From contig CAILEP010000006.1 in assembly GCA_903833275.1 (NCBI GenBank), positions 1-64,000 on the forward strand: DNA of 64,000 nt, read 5' to 3'. The stretch is from an uncultured Bdellovibrionales bacterium. GTDB taxonomy: Bacteria; Bdellovibrionota; Bdellovibrionia; Bdellovibrionales; UBA1609. The notes under the pieces are model-generated. The model searched no databases, was not told where the DNA came from, and worked only from the letters and a program-made list of their open reading frames with translations. The position numbers and the translations under genes were made by a program. Within the stretch, counting starts at the first letter, position 1. Every line of letters starts with the position of its first letter. Shown here piece after piece: positions 30,212 to 38,607 of this stretch.

Positions 30212-31831
30212 ATGGTTCACGGAAGAATAACTGTAGCCACCTCATTGTTTTTACTTTTGGGGGCATCAACAGTTTTTGCTGCTACCCCAACCGTTGAAGC
30301 TGTGCCGGGTGAATACTTAGTACAAGTTAAAGATCAGAAGGTATTTCGCAAAGAGGTTGCATTGCAAGCTCTCGGCGCAGAAAGCACAAGGGTGGTTTCG
30401 AAAGATCGAAACATCTATTTGGTTAAACGAAATATATTAGAAAAATCCGAATATGCGATTTCTCAATTGAAATCGTCGAATGCGGTCATCGTTGAGCCAA
30501 ACTTTATCTATCATATAGTTAAAGCTCCAAACGACCCGATGTACGGCGAACTTTGGGGTATTCATAACACCGCTCAAAAGGGTGGCCACGAGGGCGTTGA
30601 TATCGATGCTGAGCGCGCCTGGGACGTTACGACAGGAAGTCGTGATGTACTGGTTGCAGTCATTGACACTGGGGTTGACTACACGCACCCCGATATCGCA
30701 CCAAACATCTGGACGAACCAAGCCGAAGCTAATGGCAAGGCGGGTGTCGATGATGATAACAACGGCTATATCGATGATATCCACGGTTACGACTTTGCAA
30801 ATGACAAAGGCGATTCGATGGACGATCACGGCCACGGCACGCATGTGTCGGGCACGATCGGTGCAAAAGGCAACGATGGTAAAGGTATCGTCGGTGTAAA
30901 TTGGGACGTTACAATCATGGGCGTTAAGTTTCTTGATGCCAGTGGTAGTGGCAGTCTTGAGGGCGCAATCAAGGCAATCGACTACGCGACCAAAATGGGC
31001 GCGATGATAGAAAGTAACTCATGGGGTGGCGGCGGCTTCTCTGATCTTTTGAAACAATCGATCGAGCGCGCTCGCGACAAAAACGTATTGTTCGTAGCCG
31101 CAGCCGGCAACGAATCAAACGATAATGATGCGAACCCCTCTTATCCGTGCACATACGATACCGCAAATATCGTTTCGGTTGCGGCGGTAGACAACAACGG
31201 TAATATGGCCGACTTTTCGAATTGGGGCCACAGCACAGTTCACGTAGCCGCACCCGGTGTAAACATTTACAGCAGTCTTTTCGGCAACAAATATGATTCG
31301 TGGAGTGGGACGTCAATGGCGACACCACACGTATCTGGAGTTGCGGCGCTGATTAAATCTGTAAACCCAACGTTCGGTTACAAAGAGTTAAAGGCCCGCC
31401 TGATTTCTTCGGCTCGCCCGCTCTCTTCAGTTCGCGGTAAGGTTTCGACTTCAGGCCTTGTAAATGCGTACTACGCCGTAACAGGCCTAACGCCTCCGCC
31501 AGACCCAGAAGATCCGATGAACTGGCCGACGGCAGCGAACCCGCTTTCGTCACCGCACCCGTACACTGAAAAAATGCACAAGGATTACACGATCAAAATA
31601 GACGGCGCGAAATCAGTCGCAGTTTTCTTTGATCGCTTTGAGTTAGAAAAAAACTATGACTTTGTGCAATTCAAAGATGCAAGCGGCAACACCGTGGCCT
31701 CTTGGACCGGCGTACACAATGGTGAGTTTAGCCCAGCCGTCGCTGGAGACACTCTAACGATGACAATTGTTTCAGACGATACAGTTGATGCTTACGGCTT
31801 CGACATTTCAAAAGTCGCGGCAAGAAAATAA
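30212..31831 (+). CDS. Secreted subtilisin-like serine protease (S8)
   Basis: 539 residues. A signal peptide (about 1-23, ending VFA) is followed by an inhibitor-I9-type propeptide (GEYLVQVKDQ to about 100), then the S8 domain: catalytic D152 in VIDTGVDYTHPDI, H208 in HGHGTHVSG, oxyanion N300 in AAGNE, and S368 in SGTSMATPHVSG. After a Pro-rich linker (about 427-445) a C-terminal beta domain resembling a CUB/pre-peptidase domain (about 450-539) follows. Strong GGGGGG ribosome binding site. It is a monocistronic exported protease, possibly used on prey or environmental protein. Confidence 0.92.
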   Translation: MVHGRITVATSLFLLLGASTVFAATPTVEAVPGEYLVQVKDQKVFRKEVALQALGAESTRVVSKDRNIYLVKRNILEKSEYAISQLKSSNAVIVEPNFIYHIVKAPNDPMYGELWGIHNTAQKGGHEGVDIDAERAWDVTTGSRDVLVAVIDTGVDYTHPDIAPNIWTNQAEANGKAGVDDDNNGYIDDIHGYDFANDKGDSMDDHGHGTHVSGTIGAKGNDGKGIVGVNWDVTIMGVKFLDASGSGSLEGAIKAIDYATKMGAMIESNSWGGGGFSDLLKQSIERARDKNVLFVAAAGNESNDNDANPSYPCTYDTANIVSVAAVDNNGNMADFSNWGHSTVHVAAPGVNIYSSLFGNKYDSWSGTSMATPHVSGVAALIKSVNPTFGYKELKARLISSARPLSSVRGKVSTSGLVNAYYAVTGLTPPPDPEDPMNWPTAANPLSSPHPYTEKMHKDYTIKIDGAKSVAVFFDRFELEKNYDFVQFKDASGNTVASWTGVHNGEFSPAVAGDTLTMTIVSDDTVDAYGFDISKVAARK

Positions 31832-31845
31832 TATCAAGATCATTA

Positions 31846-32745
31846 TCAGGGCGATTCGAAAGTTTCGCCCGGATAACCCACCGACTCTAAAAATTTCTCA
31901 ATACGCAAATTTACAAAATCAGGCATGTCGAGTTGAGTGCAATGCGAGCCGTAAGGCACCATTAAAAACTGACTTTTCTTAATTTTTAAATTCATTTCTT
32001 CTTGATACTTTTGCGGAGTAACGCTGTCCTTCTTTCCGCCAATCACCAACGTTGGCACGTCGACGCGATCAAAAACAGGTCGCGCGTCATACTCCATCAT
32101 ATTCTCAAATAGTTTCAAAAAGGCATTTACGTCGATTGCGGCGACGCCCTTCAAGTAAATCTCTATATCTTTTAAGTGGGTCAGAGTTATATTGAAGCCG
32201 CCAAGTAAAGCCGTGCCCTGCGCGGCCAAGGGGTTGGTCAATATTTTTTGCCAAACGTAAGAAAGTGTTTCGGGCGCGAGATCAAAGCCAGCTTTAAACA
32301 ATTTAAACGATTGGGTTGCGAGATCGTTGCCAAACATGCCAGCGATCGGGTTTGAGGCAAAACCGTTAATGAAAACAAGATTATGAAAATATTTAGGGTC
32401 AATGTCGTAGGAGCGTAAAAGAACCTGAGTGCCGAATGAGTGACCAAAGAGGCTCGCCTGCTCGATGCCGAGATGATCAAGCATTCGGTGAATGTCGCGG
32501 GCGATAGCATCAATAGAAATCTGCTCGCGGTCTTGGGGCATCTCGCTTTTATGATGCGCTCGAAAATCAAAGACGATAGTTTGATAGCGCTGCGAGAAAT
32601 ATTTAATTTGATTCTGCCAATGATTGATTAAGCAGCCGATACCATAAGCCATGACGATAGGTCGGCCCTGCCCGCGCACTTCGTAATAAATTTTGGTGCC
32701 ATCAAAACTTTTAAAATATCCAGTCGATTTTTTAACTGCGTTCAT
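31846..32745 (-). CDS. Alpha/beta hydrolase
   Basis: 299 residues, alpha/beta hydrolase fold with nucleophile elbow GHSFG (S103), catalytic Asp at D240 in GGKKDSVTP and His at H268 in YGSHCTQ. No signal peptide, so cytoplasmic. Substrate unknown; the family includes esterases and haloperoxidase-like enzymes. Its ATG overlaps the stop of the FHA gene by 4 nt, so the two form a bicistronic unit. Convergent with the protease gene. Confidence 0.88.
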   Translation of the reverse strand: MNAVKKSTGYFKSFDGTKIYYEVRGQGRPIVMAYGIGCLINHWQNQIKYFSQRYQTIVFDFRAHHKSEMPQDREQISIDAIARDIHRMLDHLGIEQASLFGHSFGTQVLLRSYDIDPKYFHNLVFINGFASNPIAGMFGNDLATQSFKLFKAGFDLAPETLSYVWQKILTNPLAAQGTALLGGFNITLTHLKDIEIYLKGVAAIDVNAFLKLFENMMEYDARPVFDRVDVPTLVIGGKKDSVTPQKYQEEMNLKIKKSQFLMVPYGSHCTQLDMPDFVNLRIEKFLESVGYPGETFESP

Positions 32746-33602
32746 TCTCGATAACTGACGCGAATCACGGTGTCGCCGATAGTGATTTGGTCATCTCCTC
32801 TAAGTGTTTCGGCCGAAAGACTCTTATTATTAAGTCGAACCTTCTTCGGCGCAGTGGTTTCAAATAATGCAAACGGCCCTTTTGGCGTAACTGTAAATGC
32901 AATGCCCGGGGCGTGGCTGTCAAACAGTGGCAAATCGACCGTGTCGAGACCGACATTACGAGGGCCATACCCGACTGTCCATTCGGTGCCGATTTGTGGG
33001 CCCTGAATGATCGAGAGAACAAGAATTGGGTCAAACGGAGCAAGAGGAGTAGAGTGATCCGACACTTTTTTTTGAGATCGAGCAGCGAATTGAGAAAGAT
33101 ATTCGGCCCAGCCAACCGGGGCTGCCGGCTGTATTGGGCGGTCCAACTCTAGAGTTTTGAGATTCGGGCCCGTTTTGGCCATCGAGACTTCGTTTGGTAG
33201 CTCAGGGGGTTTTGATGGAATGGGGTCGGCGGCAGTGGGTATTGCCGGGACTTTCGCAATTGGTACTGGGGGTAGCGGCAAAAGTGGCGGCGGCGCGGCA
33301 GCGATCAGCGGATCGGGGGCCGAGATCACCTCGAAATCGGTATTGCCGATTTTCAAAACTAAGCCGGCGCTTAGGGTCACCTGAGCCAGTCGCTTGCCAT
33401 CAATTTTAATGCCGTTTCGTGACCCCAGATCAGAAATAACCCACGCGCCAGAGGGGTCTTTTTCAATTTTAGCGTGTTGTCCCGATATCTTAGCGTCATC
33501 GATTGAGATGTCAGCGTCGGTTCGGCCGAGGGTGACCCCGGCCTTCAATTCGAATTCATTGCCGGCTTGAGGGCCTGATTTTATCAGAAGCTTGAGAACC
33601 AT
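32742..33602 (-). CDS. Double FHA-domain protein
   Basis: 286 residues. An N-terminal forkhead-associated domain (about 1-95) has GVTLGRTDADISIDD, SGQHAKIE and DLGSRNGIKIDG, the phosphothreonine-binding pattern. A Pro/Ala-rich linker (about 98-150) leads to a second, degenerate FHA-like domain (about 190-286) ending GDDQITIGDTVIRVSY. FHA proteins read Ser/Thr phosphorylation. No kinase gene is in the window. Coupled to the hydrolase gene and divergent from rpsF. Confidence 0.87.
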   Translation of the reverse strand: MVLKLLIKSGPQAGNEFELKAGVTLGRTDADISIDDAKISGQHAKIEKDPSGAWVISDLGSRNGIKIDGKRLAQVTLSAGLVLKIGNTDFEVISAPDPLIAAAPPPLLPLPPVPIAKVPAIPTAADPIPSKPPELPNEVSMAKTGPNLKTLELDRPIQPAAPVGWAEYLSQFAARSQKKVSDHSTPLAPFDPILVLSIIQGPQIGTEWTVGYGPRNVGLDTVDLPLFDSHAPGIAFTVTPKGPFALFETTAPKKVRLNNKSLSAETLRGDDQITIGDTVIRVSYRE

Positions 33603-33694
33603 AGGGTCAATATAAACTAAAACATCAGAATAATTAAGAAATCTTGTCTGAAATTTAAGACCATGTTAGAACCTGCGTCTTAATAAAAATCCTT

Positions 33695-33730
33695 GCTCCT
33701 TCGAACCGTCAAAGCGGTGAACGAAAGGGC
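33695..33730 (+). promoter_or_regulatory. Candidate rpsF leader structure (S6-type autoregulation)
   Basis: The rpsF leader can fold into a long hairpin: GCTCCTTCG (33695-33703) pairs with CGAAAGGGC (33722-33730) with one mismatch, then an internal loop, then ACCG/CGGT (33705-33708 with 33715-33718). S6 or the S6:S18 complex represses its own mRNA through a structured leader with a conserved CCG in several phyla. The match is by position and general shape only. Confidence 0.35.
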
Positions 33731-33749
33731 TTTAACCGGAAGGAACAAT

Positions 33750-34337
33750 ATGAGCACACCGACCAACACAATTTTGTCAAAAGATGAGCGTTCAGCGCGC
33801 AATTATGAAGGGGTTATTATACTTCACCCCGACGTGACCGAAGCCGAGCAGAAAGTATTCTTCAAGCGCAACCAAGACACCATTCAACAGTTTTCTGGTC
33901 GCGTGAATCATATCGATTCTTGGGGCAAACGTCGCCTAGCTAACCCAATCGAAAAAATGAAACTAGGCAGCTATTTTCACACTACCTTTGAAGCCAAAGG
34001 TGACTGCGTAGCCGAACTTGAGCGCTTGATGAGAATCGACGAGCGCGTATTGCGGTTCATGCACATGAAACTCGACGATCGCAAACCGCTTACTCAACAC
34101 GTTGAAGAATTTCATCTTGCTCTTGCTGAATCACATAAGCGCGAACAAGAAAAAGAAGCGAAGGCCCAAGCTCGTCGAGCCGCAATGGGCGGTGGCGGGG
34201 GCGATCGCGGAGACCGCGGTGATCGCGGCGACCGTGGTGGCGATCGAGGCGGCTTTGGCGCTCGTGGCCCACGCGAAGTTTCTTACGGCCGCAAAAGCGG
34301 CGGGCACGAGGACGACGAATCTGGCGAGGAGAACTAG
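33750..34337 (+). CDS. rpsF: Ribosomal protein S6 with acidic Gly/Arg/Asp-rich tail
   Basis: Small-subunit protein of 195 residues from the ATG at 33750, which has AAGGAAC just upstream; an in-frame ATG 57 nt earlier lies in the leader structure. The ferredoxin-like S6 core spans about 17-120 (YEGVIILHPDV, WGKRRLANPIEK, YFHTTFEA, RIDERVLRFM). A tail of about 55 residues follows: Gly-rich, GDRGDRG repeats, then an acidic end. Standard S6 is about 100-135 residues. Followed at zero spacing by a membrane protein gene rather than rpsR. Confidence 0.95.
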   Translation: MSTPTNTILSKDERSARNYEGVIILHPDVTEAEQKVFFKRNQDTIQQFSGRVNHIDSWGKRRLANPIEKMKLGSYFHTTFEAKGDCVAELERLMRIDERVLRFMHMKLDDRKPLTQHVEEFHLALAESHKREQEKEAKAQARRAAMGGGGGDRGDRGDRGDRGGDRGGFGARGPREVSYGRKSGGHEDDESGEEN

Positions 34338-35237
34338 TTGCGAAACCCGCACCTCGGCCTGAAAGTTCCGTTCTTAATATTATGGGCCGTCATTTTATCT
34401 GCATTTACAGCTGTGCTCAGCGGAGCGCCGCTTAAGGTGTTACGCACATTGGTTGGCCCCGCCGCCTATTGGATGGTGGGGTTTGCCCTTGCGTTTACTA
34501 CCTGGGGTCTTCACCTTTATCCCCTTGCCTTCATCATAGTGACTCAAACAATTCTGGTCGGGGCTTATTGTGAATTCGACGAACGCGACTTCTCGATTCG
34601 GCAGTCGGCCCTCTTATCTCTGGTTTTAACGGCTCTTGTTATAAGCTCCACGTTTTATCTCTGGGTCGCGATTCGTGGTAAAAATTGGCTCGGCACGCTG
34701 ACGGATTGGATGAGCCAATTCTTGCTAAAAGCAACCGCGCTTAATATTCAGATTCTTGATGGTGTAAAGCCCGAGATGCTGATTGCGCAGATACCTTCGG
34801 CCATATTGATATTTCTCATTCTCTCACTCGCATTCTCTCTTGTTTTTGAAAAAACAATTTCGAAATGGGCCGGTTTGCCGATCAAAAGACGCGAGAAGCT
34901 TTCAGATTTTTCGGTTTTTGACGCAATGATTTGGCTCTTTATTGTTTCATTACTGGGGACTTTCGCGCAGACCGGCGTGAAGTCGCTAGAGATTGTTTCT
35001 CTTAATGTTTTTAATGTTTGTGTAGCGGCCTATTTCTTTCAAGGCCTAGCGATCTTAGCGAAATACTTTGAGATTTTTAGAGTAGGGCCCATTTGGCGAG
35101 CTCTTTGGGTGTTCTTATTGGTAATTCAATTGCCAATAGTTTTAAGTTTAGTAGGCGTGATTGATCTGTGGGCGAACTTTCGCAAATTTTTTTCGCGTCG
35201 GGCCGCAGATTTAAGAAAAAAACGAATTCAAGAATAA
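34338..35237 (+). CDS. DUF2232-like multispan membrane protein
   Basis: 299 residues with about eight hydrophobic helices (segments near 10-28, 40-58, 60-77, 90-110, 150-170, 195-212, 225-245, 255-275) and a basic C-terminus. In many bacteria a DUF2232/YybS-type membrane protein lies between the S6/S18 genes and rplI; this fits by location and topology. The start is TTG at 34338, 1 nt after the rpsF stop. Function unknown. Confidence 0.72.
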   Translation: MRNPHLGLKVPFLILWAVILSAFTAVLSGAPLKVLRTLVGPAAYWMVGFALAFTTWGLHLYPLAFIIVTQTILVGAYCEFDERDFSIRQSALLSLVLTALVISSTFYLWVAIRGKNWLGTLTDWMSQFLLKATALNIQILDGVKPEMLIAQIPSAILIFLILSLAFSLVFEKTISKWAGLPIKRREKLSDFSVFDAMIWLFIVSLLGTFAQTGVKSLEIVSLNVFNVCVAAYFFQGLAILAKYFEIFRVGPIWRALWVFLLVIQLPIVLSLVGVIDLWANFRKFFSRRAADLRKKRIQE

Positions 35238-35255
35238 TATAAAAGAGAGGTAGTT

Positions 35256-35696
35256 ATGAAAATCATACTGCAAAAAGATGTTAAAAACGTAGGCAAGGTT
35301 GGCGATGTTGTGAGTGTAGCGACGGGCTACGCGCGTAACTTTCTATTTCCTAGAAAATTAGCGGTTCTTGCGGCCGAGAAGAGTGTTAAGGCGTGGGAGC
35401 ATCTTAAAAAAGTTTCAGAACAAAAAAAGAAGAAAGCACTGGCAGAGCGCCGAGCGACTCTTGATAAATTAGCGGGTGTTACTTTGACGTTCAAACTTGT
35501 AACAGGCGAACACGATAAAGTTTTCGGTTCTGTAACAACAACAGACATCTCGCGTGAGCTTGAGGTTAAAGGTTTTTCAATCGATCGCCGTGATATCCAA
35601 TCTGAAGCGATTCGCGTACTCGGTCAGCACAAAGTGACCGTGAGCTACGGTGAAGGCCTAAGCGCTGAACTAACGATTGTTGTTGAGAAGGCGTAG
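35256..35696 (+). CDS. rplI: Ribosomal protein L9
   Basis: 146-residue large-subunit protein. The N-domain signature MKIILQKDVKNVGKVGDVV with GYARNFLFPRKLAV is exact, joined through a long Lys-rich helix (about 40-75) to the C-terminal domain (VFGSVTTTDISREL...). ATG at 35256 with AGAGAGG upstream. Last gene of the rpsF operon. Confidence 0.97.
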   Translation: MKIILQKDVKNVGKVGDVVSVATGYARNFLFPRKLAVLAAEKSVKAWEHLKKVSEQKKKKALAERRATLDKLAGVTLTFKLVTGEHDKVFGSVTTTDISRELEVKGFSIDRRDIQSEAIRVLGQHKVTVSYGEGLSAELTIVVEKA

Positions 35697-35702
35697 TCGA
35701 AG

Positions 35703-35894
35703 TTAGCCGTTTTCGATTTGGGCGAGCAAAGTTTCCTGTAGGTATGCTGCAAGCAGCTCGCGCAAATGGTCCAATTGAAGATTGTCGATAGAGAGAGAGC
35801 GAGCCTGTGCGAGTCGCGCAAGCTCGTTGCGAACTGCCTCTTTGGGCAGCCCGGTCGCAGATACAATGAGTTCAATAAGATCTAAGCCATTCAT
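35703..35894 (-). CDS. Small helical hypothetical protein
   Basis: 63 residues, Leu-rich and probably all-helical (LDLIELIVSATGLP; KEAVRNELARLAQ; LDHLRELLAAYLQETL). I do not recognise the family. The composition is protein-like and the frame is bounded by ATG at 35894 and a stop at 35703, but there is no good ribosome binding site, so its status is uncertain. A perfect 7-bp palindromic hairpin lies 11 bp upstream. Confidence 0.5.
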   Translation of the reverse strand: MNGLDLIELIVSATGLPKEAVRNELARLAQARSLSIDNLQLDHLRELLAAYLQETLLAQIENG

Positions 35895-35904
35895 GGCAAT
35901 TTAA

Positions 35905-35921
35905 GTAGACAGCCTGTCTAC
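35905..35921. repeat. Short perfect palindrome upstream of the 63-residue gene
   Basis: GTAGACA (35905-35911) and TGTCTAC (35915-35921) pair perfectly around a GCC loop. It lies just upstream of the minus-strand start at 35894. It could be an operator or a leader hairpin. Confidence 0.35.
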
Positions 35922-35974
35922 CCCTCCAATTTGAAGACATAAATAGTAGAGCAAATGGTTAAAAGCCGAACAAT

Positions 35975-35999
35975 AGCTGGTCAAAAATCTAGACCAGCT
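35975..35999 (-). terminator. Candidate terminator after dnaB
   Basis: AGCTGGTC (35975-35982) and GACCAGCT (35992-35999) form a perfect 8-bp stem around a 9-nt loop, about 45 nt past the dnaB stop on the minus strand. The downstream T-run on that strand is poor, so efficiency is uncertain. Confidence 0.45.
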
Positions 36000-36043
36000 G
36001 GGCGGCGCTAATTGGCATTAAGGCGACAAATTTGTTTGGGGGA

Positions 36044-37489
36044 CTAAACGTTCGGAGCGAAGTTTCGTGGCTTGCCGCTGTTATATGGTGGCACCTGCGA
36101 TAGTCGACCACCCGAGCCGTGCTGTTGCCCGCCTTGTGGTGGAGTTGGTGCCGGCCCGTTCGGCGTAGCTTCGATATTATTATCAAATAAACCGTACTCG
36201 GGGCGCCAGCGCAATTTTACTGCACCTGTAGGCCCGTTTCTGTGTTTGCCGATAATAACTTCAGCAAGACCCTTAATCTCCGGAGTATCTCGATCGTAAT
36301 AGTCTTCGCGATAGAGCATCATAATAACATCGGCATCCTGCTCGATTGAGCCGGACTCTCGAAGATCTGAAAGCATTGGGCGCTTGTTTTCTCGACCCTC
36401 AACACCTCGATTGAGCTGGGCAAGCGCGATAACAGGTATACGTAATTCGCGAGAGATCCCCTTGAGAAGCTTAGATATTTCTGAAACTTCACGTTCGCGA
36501 CTTTCAACCTTTTGCTTGAGGCTCATCATCTGCAAGTAATCGACAATAATCATATCAAGGCCGTGCTGAGCCTTCATTCGACGAGCTTTGGCGCGAATAT
36601 CAAAGGGGCTGATCGCCGACGTGTCGTCGATAAAAAGTGGAGCTTCGCTCATTTTGGCGGCCGTATTAATTAATTTCGGCCAGGCGAACTCGTCGATATT
36701 ACCACTTCGAAGTTGTGAAGCCGGAATTCTGGCCTCGCTCGAAAGCATACGCATCATTAACTGCTCTTTGCCCATCTCGACTGAGAAGTAGGCCACTTTC
36801 TTTTTTTCTCGAAGCGCCGCGTTCAGCGCAAGATTAAGACTAAACGCTGTTTTACCCATCGAGGGGCGGGCGGCGACGACGATCAATTCACCAGGCTGAA
36901 AGCCCGAGGTCATTTTATCTAATTCAAAGAAGCCAGAGCCAACGCCCGTGACCTCGCCCTTTTGGGCATAGAGTTGCTCAAGTTTTTCAAGGCTGAGCTT
37001 AACAAGCGAAGAAGCATCCATCAGGTCGTTGCTGCTTGTGGTCTCGGCAACCTTAAAAACTTCGCTTTCAACATAATTTAAAAAACTATCAAGATCGACG
37101 AACTCTTGAGTGTAAGCTTTCTCAATAAAGCCGTGACTCAAATGGATAATTCGACGAAGAAGAGATTTCTCGCGCACTATCTGCGCATAGCTCTTAATAT
37201 TTACGGTCGATGGAGTCTGATCCATCATCTCGGCGAGATAAGTGGGCCCACCAACGGCGTCAAGCTGCCCAGTCTGCATTAAATAATTTGAGATGGTAAC
37301 AAGGTCAGTGGGGTGGCCGCGTTTATTTAGCTCGCGAATAGAGCCATATACAGTGCGATGGCTGGGCTTATAGAAATCATTTTCGGTGAGGATGTCTGAA
37401 ACGTGATCCCAGGCATCTTGCTCGAGCATAAGGCCGCCCAAGACAGATTGCTCAGCTGGAATATTTTGAGGTGGTACGCGACTTTCCAT
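36044..37489 (-). CDS. dnaB: Replicative DNA helicase DnaB
   Basis: Hexameric helicase at the replication fork, 481 residues. The N-terminal helical domain (about 1-155; PPQNIPAEQSVLGGLM) is followed by a RecA-like motor with Walker A ARPSMGKTAF near 208-217, Walker B MIIVDYLQMM near 313 and LAQLNRGVEGRENKRPMLSDLRESGSIEQDAD. The C-terminal tail is Pro/Gly/Gln-rich. No intein. Start ATG at 37489. Confidence 0.97.
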   Translation of the reverse strand: MESRVPPQNIPAEQSVLGGLMLEQDAWDHVSDILTENDFYKPSHRTVYGSIRELNKRGHPTDLVTISNYLMQTGQLDAVGGPTYLAEMMDQTPSTVNIKSYAQIVREKSLLRRIIHLSHGFIEKAYTQEFVDLDSFLNYVESEVFKVAETTSSNDLMDASSLVKLSLEKLEQLYAQKGEVTGVGSGFFELDKMTSGFQPGELIVVAARPSMGKTAFSLNLALNAALREKKKVAYFSVEMGKEQLMMRMLSSEARIPASQLRSGNIDEFAWPKLINTAAKMSEAPLFIDDTSAISPFDIRAKARRMKAQHGLDMIIVDYLQMMSLKQKVESREREVSEISKLLKGISRELRIPVIALAQLNRGVEGRENKRPMLSDLRESGSIEQDADVIMMLYREDYYDRDTPEIKGLAEVIIGKHRNGPTGAVKLRWRPEYGLFDNNIEATPNGPAPTPPQGGQQHGSGGRLSQVPPYNSGKPRNFAPNV

Positions 37490-37584
37490 GTTTCAGAGCC
37501 CCCCAACCCCTCACCAAAAGACGATGTTTATAAAATTTTGCGGGCCTTAACCAAGATGCAAATCGAGAACACCCGCTGATGTAA

Positions 37585-37893
37585 TTAAGCGTTAATTCGA
37601 CTAGTTCTAACTCGTATTTTGTAAGTATCAATCTTTTTCTTAAGAGTATTGCGATTGATGCCAAGCCACTGGGCTGCGCGCAATTGGTTGCCGCGGCAGT
37701 TCAGGAGCGTGAGCTCAATCAAGGCCTTCTCTACCTGTTCTATGACAAAGCTGTGAAGCCCGTTCATTTCAACTTGGGTTTCTTTCTGCTGTTGAAAAAG
37801 AACTTCAAGTTTACTTTTTACAAGTTTCTCAAGGCTGACGGATTGTAGGTTTGCAACTAATAAATGATCTGAATTATTCAGAGAAGGAACCAA
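37585..37893 (-). CDS. Fis-family DNA-binding protein
   Basis: 102 residues. The C-terminal half has the Fis/NtrC-type helix-turn-helix: VEKALIELTLLNCRGNQLRAAQWLGINRNTLKKKI at about 55-90, close to E. coli Fis in length and in the RGNQ...RAA..LGINR.TL.KK pattern. The N-terminal part could form the dimer helices. Probable nucleoid-associated or regulatory protein. It lies between queE and dnaB on the same strand. Confidence 0.8.
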   Translation of the reverse strand: MVPSLNNSDHLLVANLQSVSLEKLVKSKLEVLFQQQKETQVEMNGLHSFVIEQVEKALIELTLLNCRGNQLRAAQWLGINRNTLKKKIDTYKIRVRTSRINA

Positions 37894-37916
37894 GGCAGCG
37901 ACCCCCGAAAAAACAG

Positions 37917-38555
37917 TTAAACTCCGCGTGAATCAGGTGACCAGATATACTTATGCAGCTGCAATTGCAACCGCGCAGATGATTTTTCTTTTAATATTTT
38001 TTCTGCGAGCCATCGAGGGCTAATGGCGTCAAACATGGGGCTGAATAACACTTCATATTTTTCATTTAAACGGTGTGTGCGCACAAACTTATCAGACCAA
38101 TAAAAATCTTCTTCGTTGCAGATCACAAATTTAAATTCTGAGTTGACATCGGATAAATCCAAATTTTCAACGCAAAATGAATTGCCTTCACCGCTGCCTG
38201 GCGTTTTAACATCAATTATTTTTCTGACCCGCGGGTCAACCTCACGGCAGCTGATGTGGCCGCCGGTCTCCATCGAAACGTGATAGCCCAGATCGCAAAG
38301 TGAGCGCATCAGTGCCAGCGATTCTTTCTGCAGAAGTGGCTCGCCTCCCGTAAGACAAACGCGGTCAGCGGGGTGGGCTTTGATTTGCTCAATAATATCT
38401 TCGAGTGAAACCTTTTTGCCCTCGTAATAGGCGTAAGTCGTGTCGCAATAGTGACAGCGCAAATCACAACCAGACAAACGTATAAACACGGTCGAAAGCC
38501 CGGCGGAGGTTGACTCGCCTTGGATACTAAAAAAAATTTCGTTAACTTTTAACAT
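37917..38555 (-). CDS. queE: 7-carboxy-7-deazaguanine synthase
   Basis: Radical SAM enzyme converting 6-carboxytetrahydropterin to 7-carboxy-7-deazaguanine for queuosine. 212 residues, starting LKVNEIFFSIQGES, with the cluster-binding Cys 30, 34 and 37 in SGCDLRCHYCDTTYAYYEG and the SAM-binding GGEPLL near 91-96. The other queuosine genes are not in the window. Divergent from ftsK with a 52-bp gap. Confidence 0.92.
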   Translation of the reverse strand: MLKVNEIFFSIQGESTSAGLSTVFIRLSGCDLRCHYCDTTYAYYEGKKVSLEDIIEQIKAHPADRVCLTGGEPLLQKESLALMRSLCDLGYHVSMETGGHISCREVDPRVRKIIDVKTPGSGEGNSFCVENLDLSDVNSEFKFVICNEEDFYWSDKFVRTHRLNEKYEVLFSPMFDAISPRWLAEKILKEKSSARLQLQLHKYIWSPDSRGV

Positions 38556-38607
38556 CGGGCCTCAAAACCGGACTACTTTAAACCCTGATGCGATGTAAAC
38601 TATTGAA

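Noticed and set aside
33157-33409. Gly-rich plus-strand frames over the FHA gene
   Set aside because: Complement of the Pro/Ala-rich FHA linker; low complexity only.
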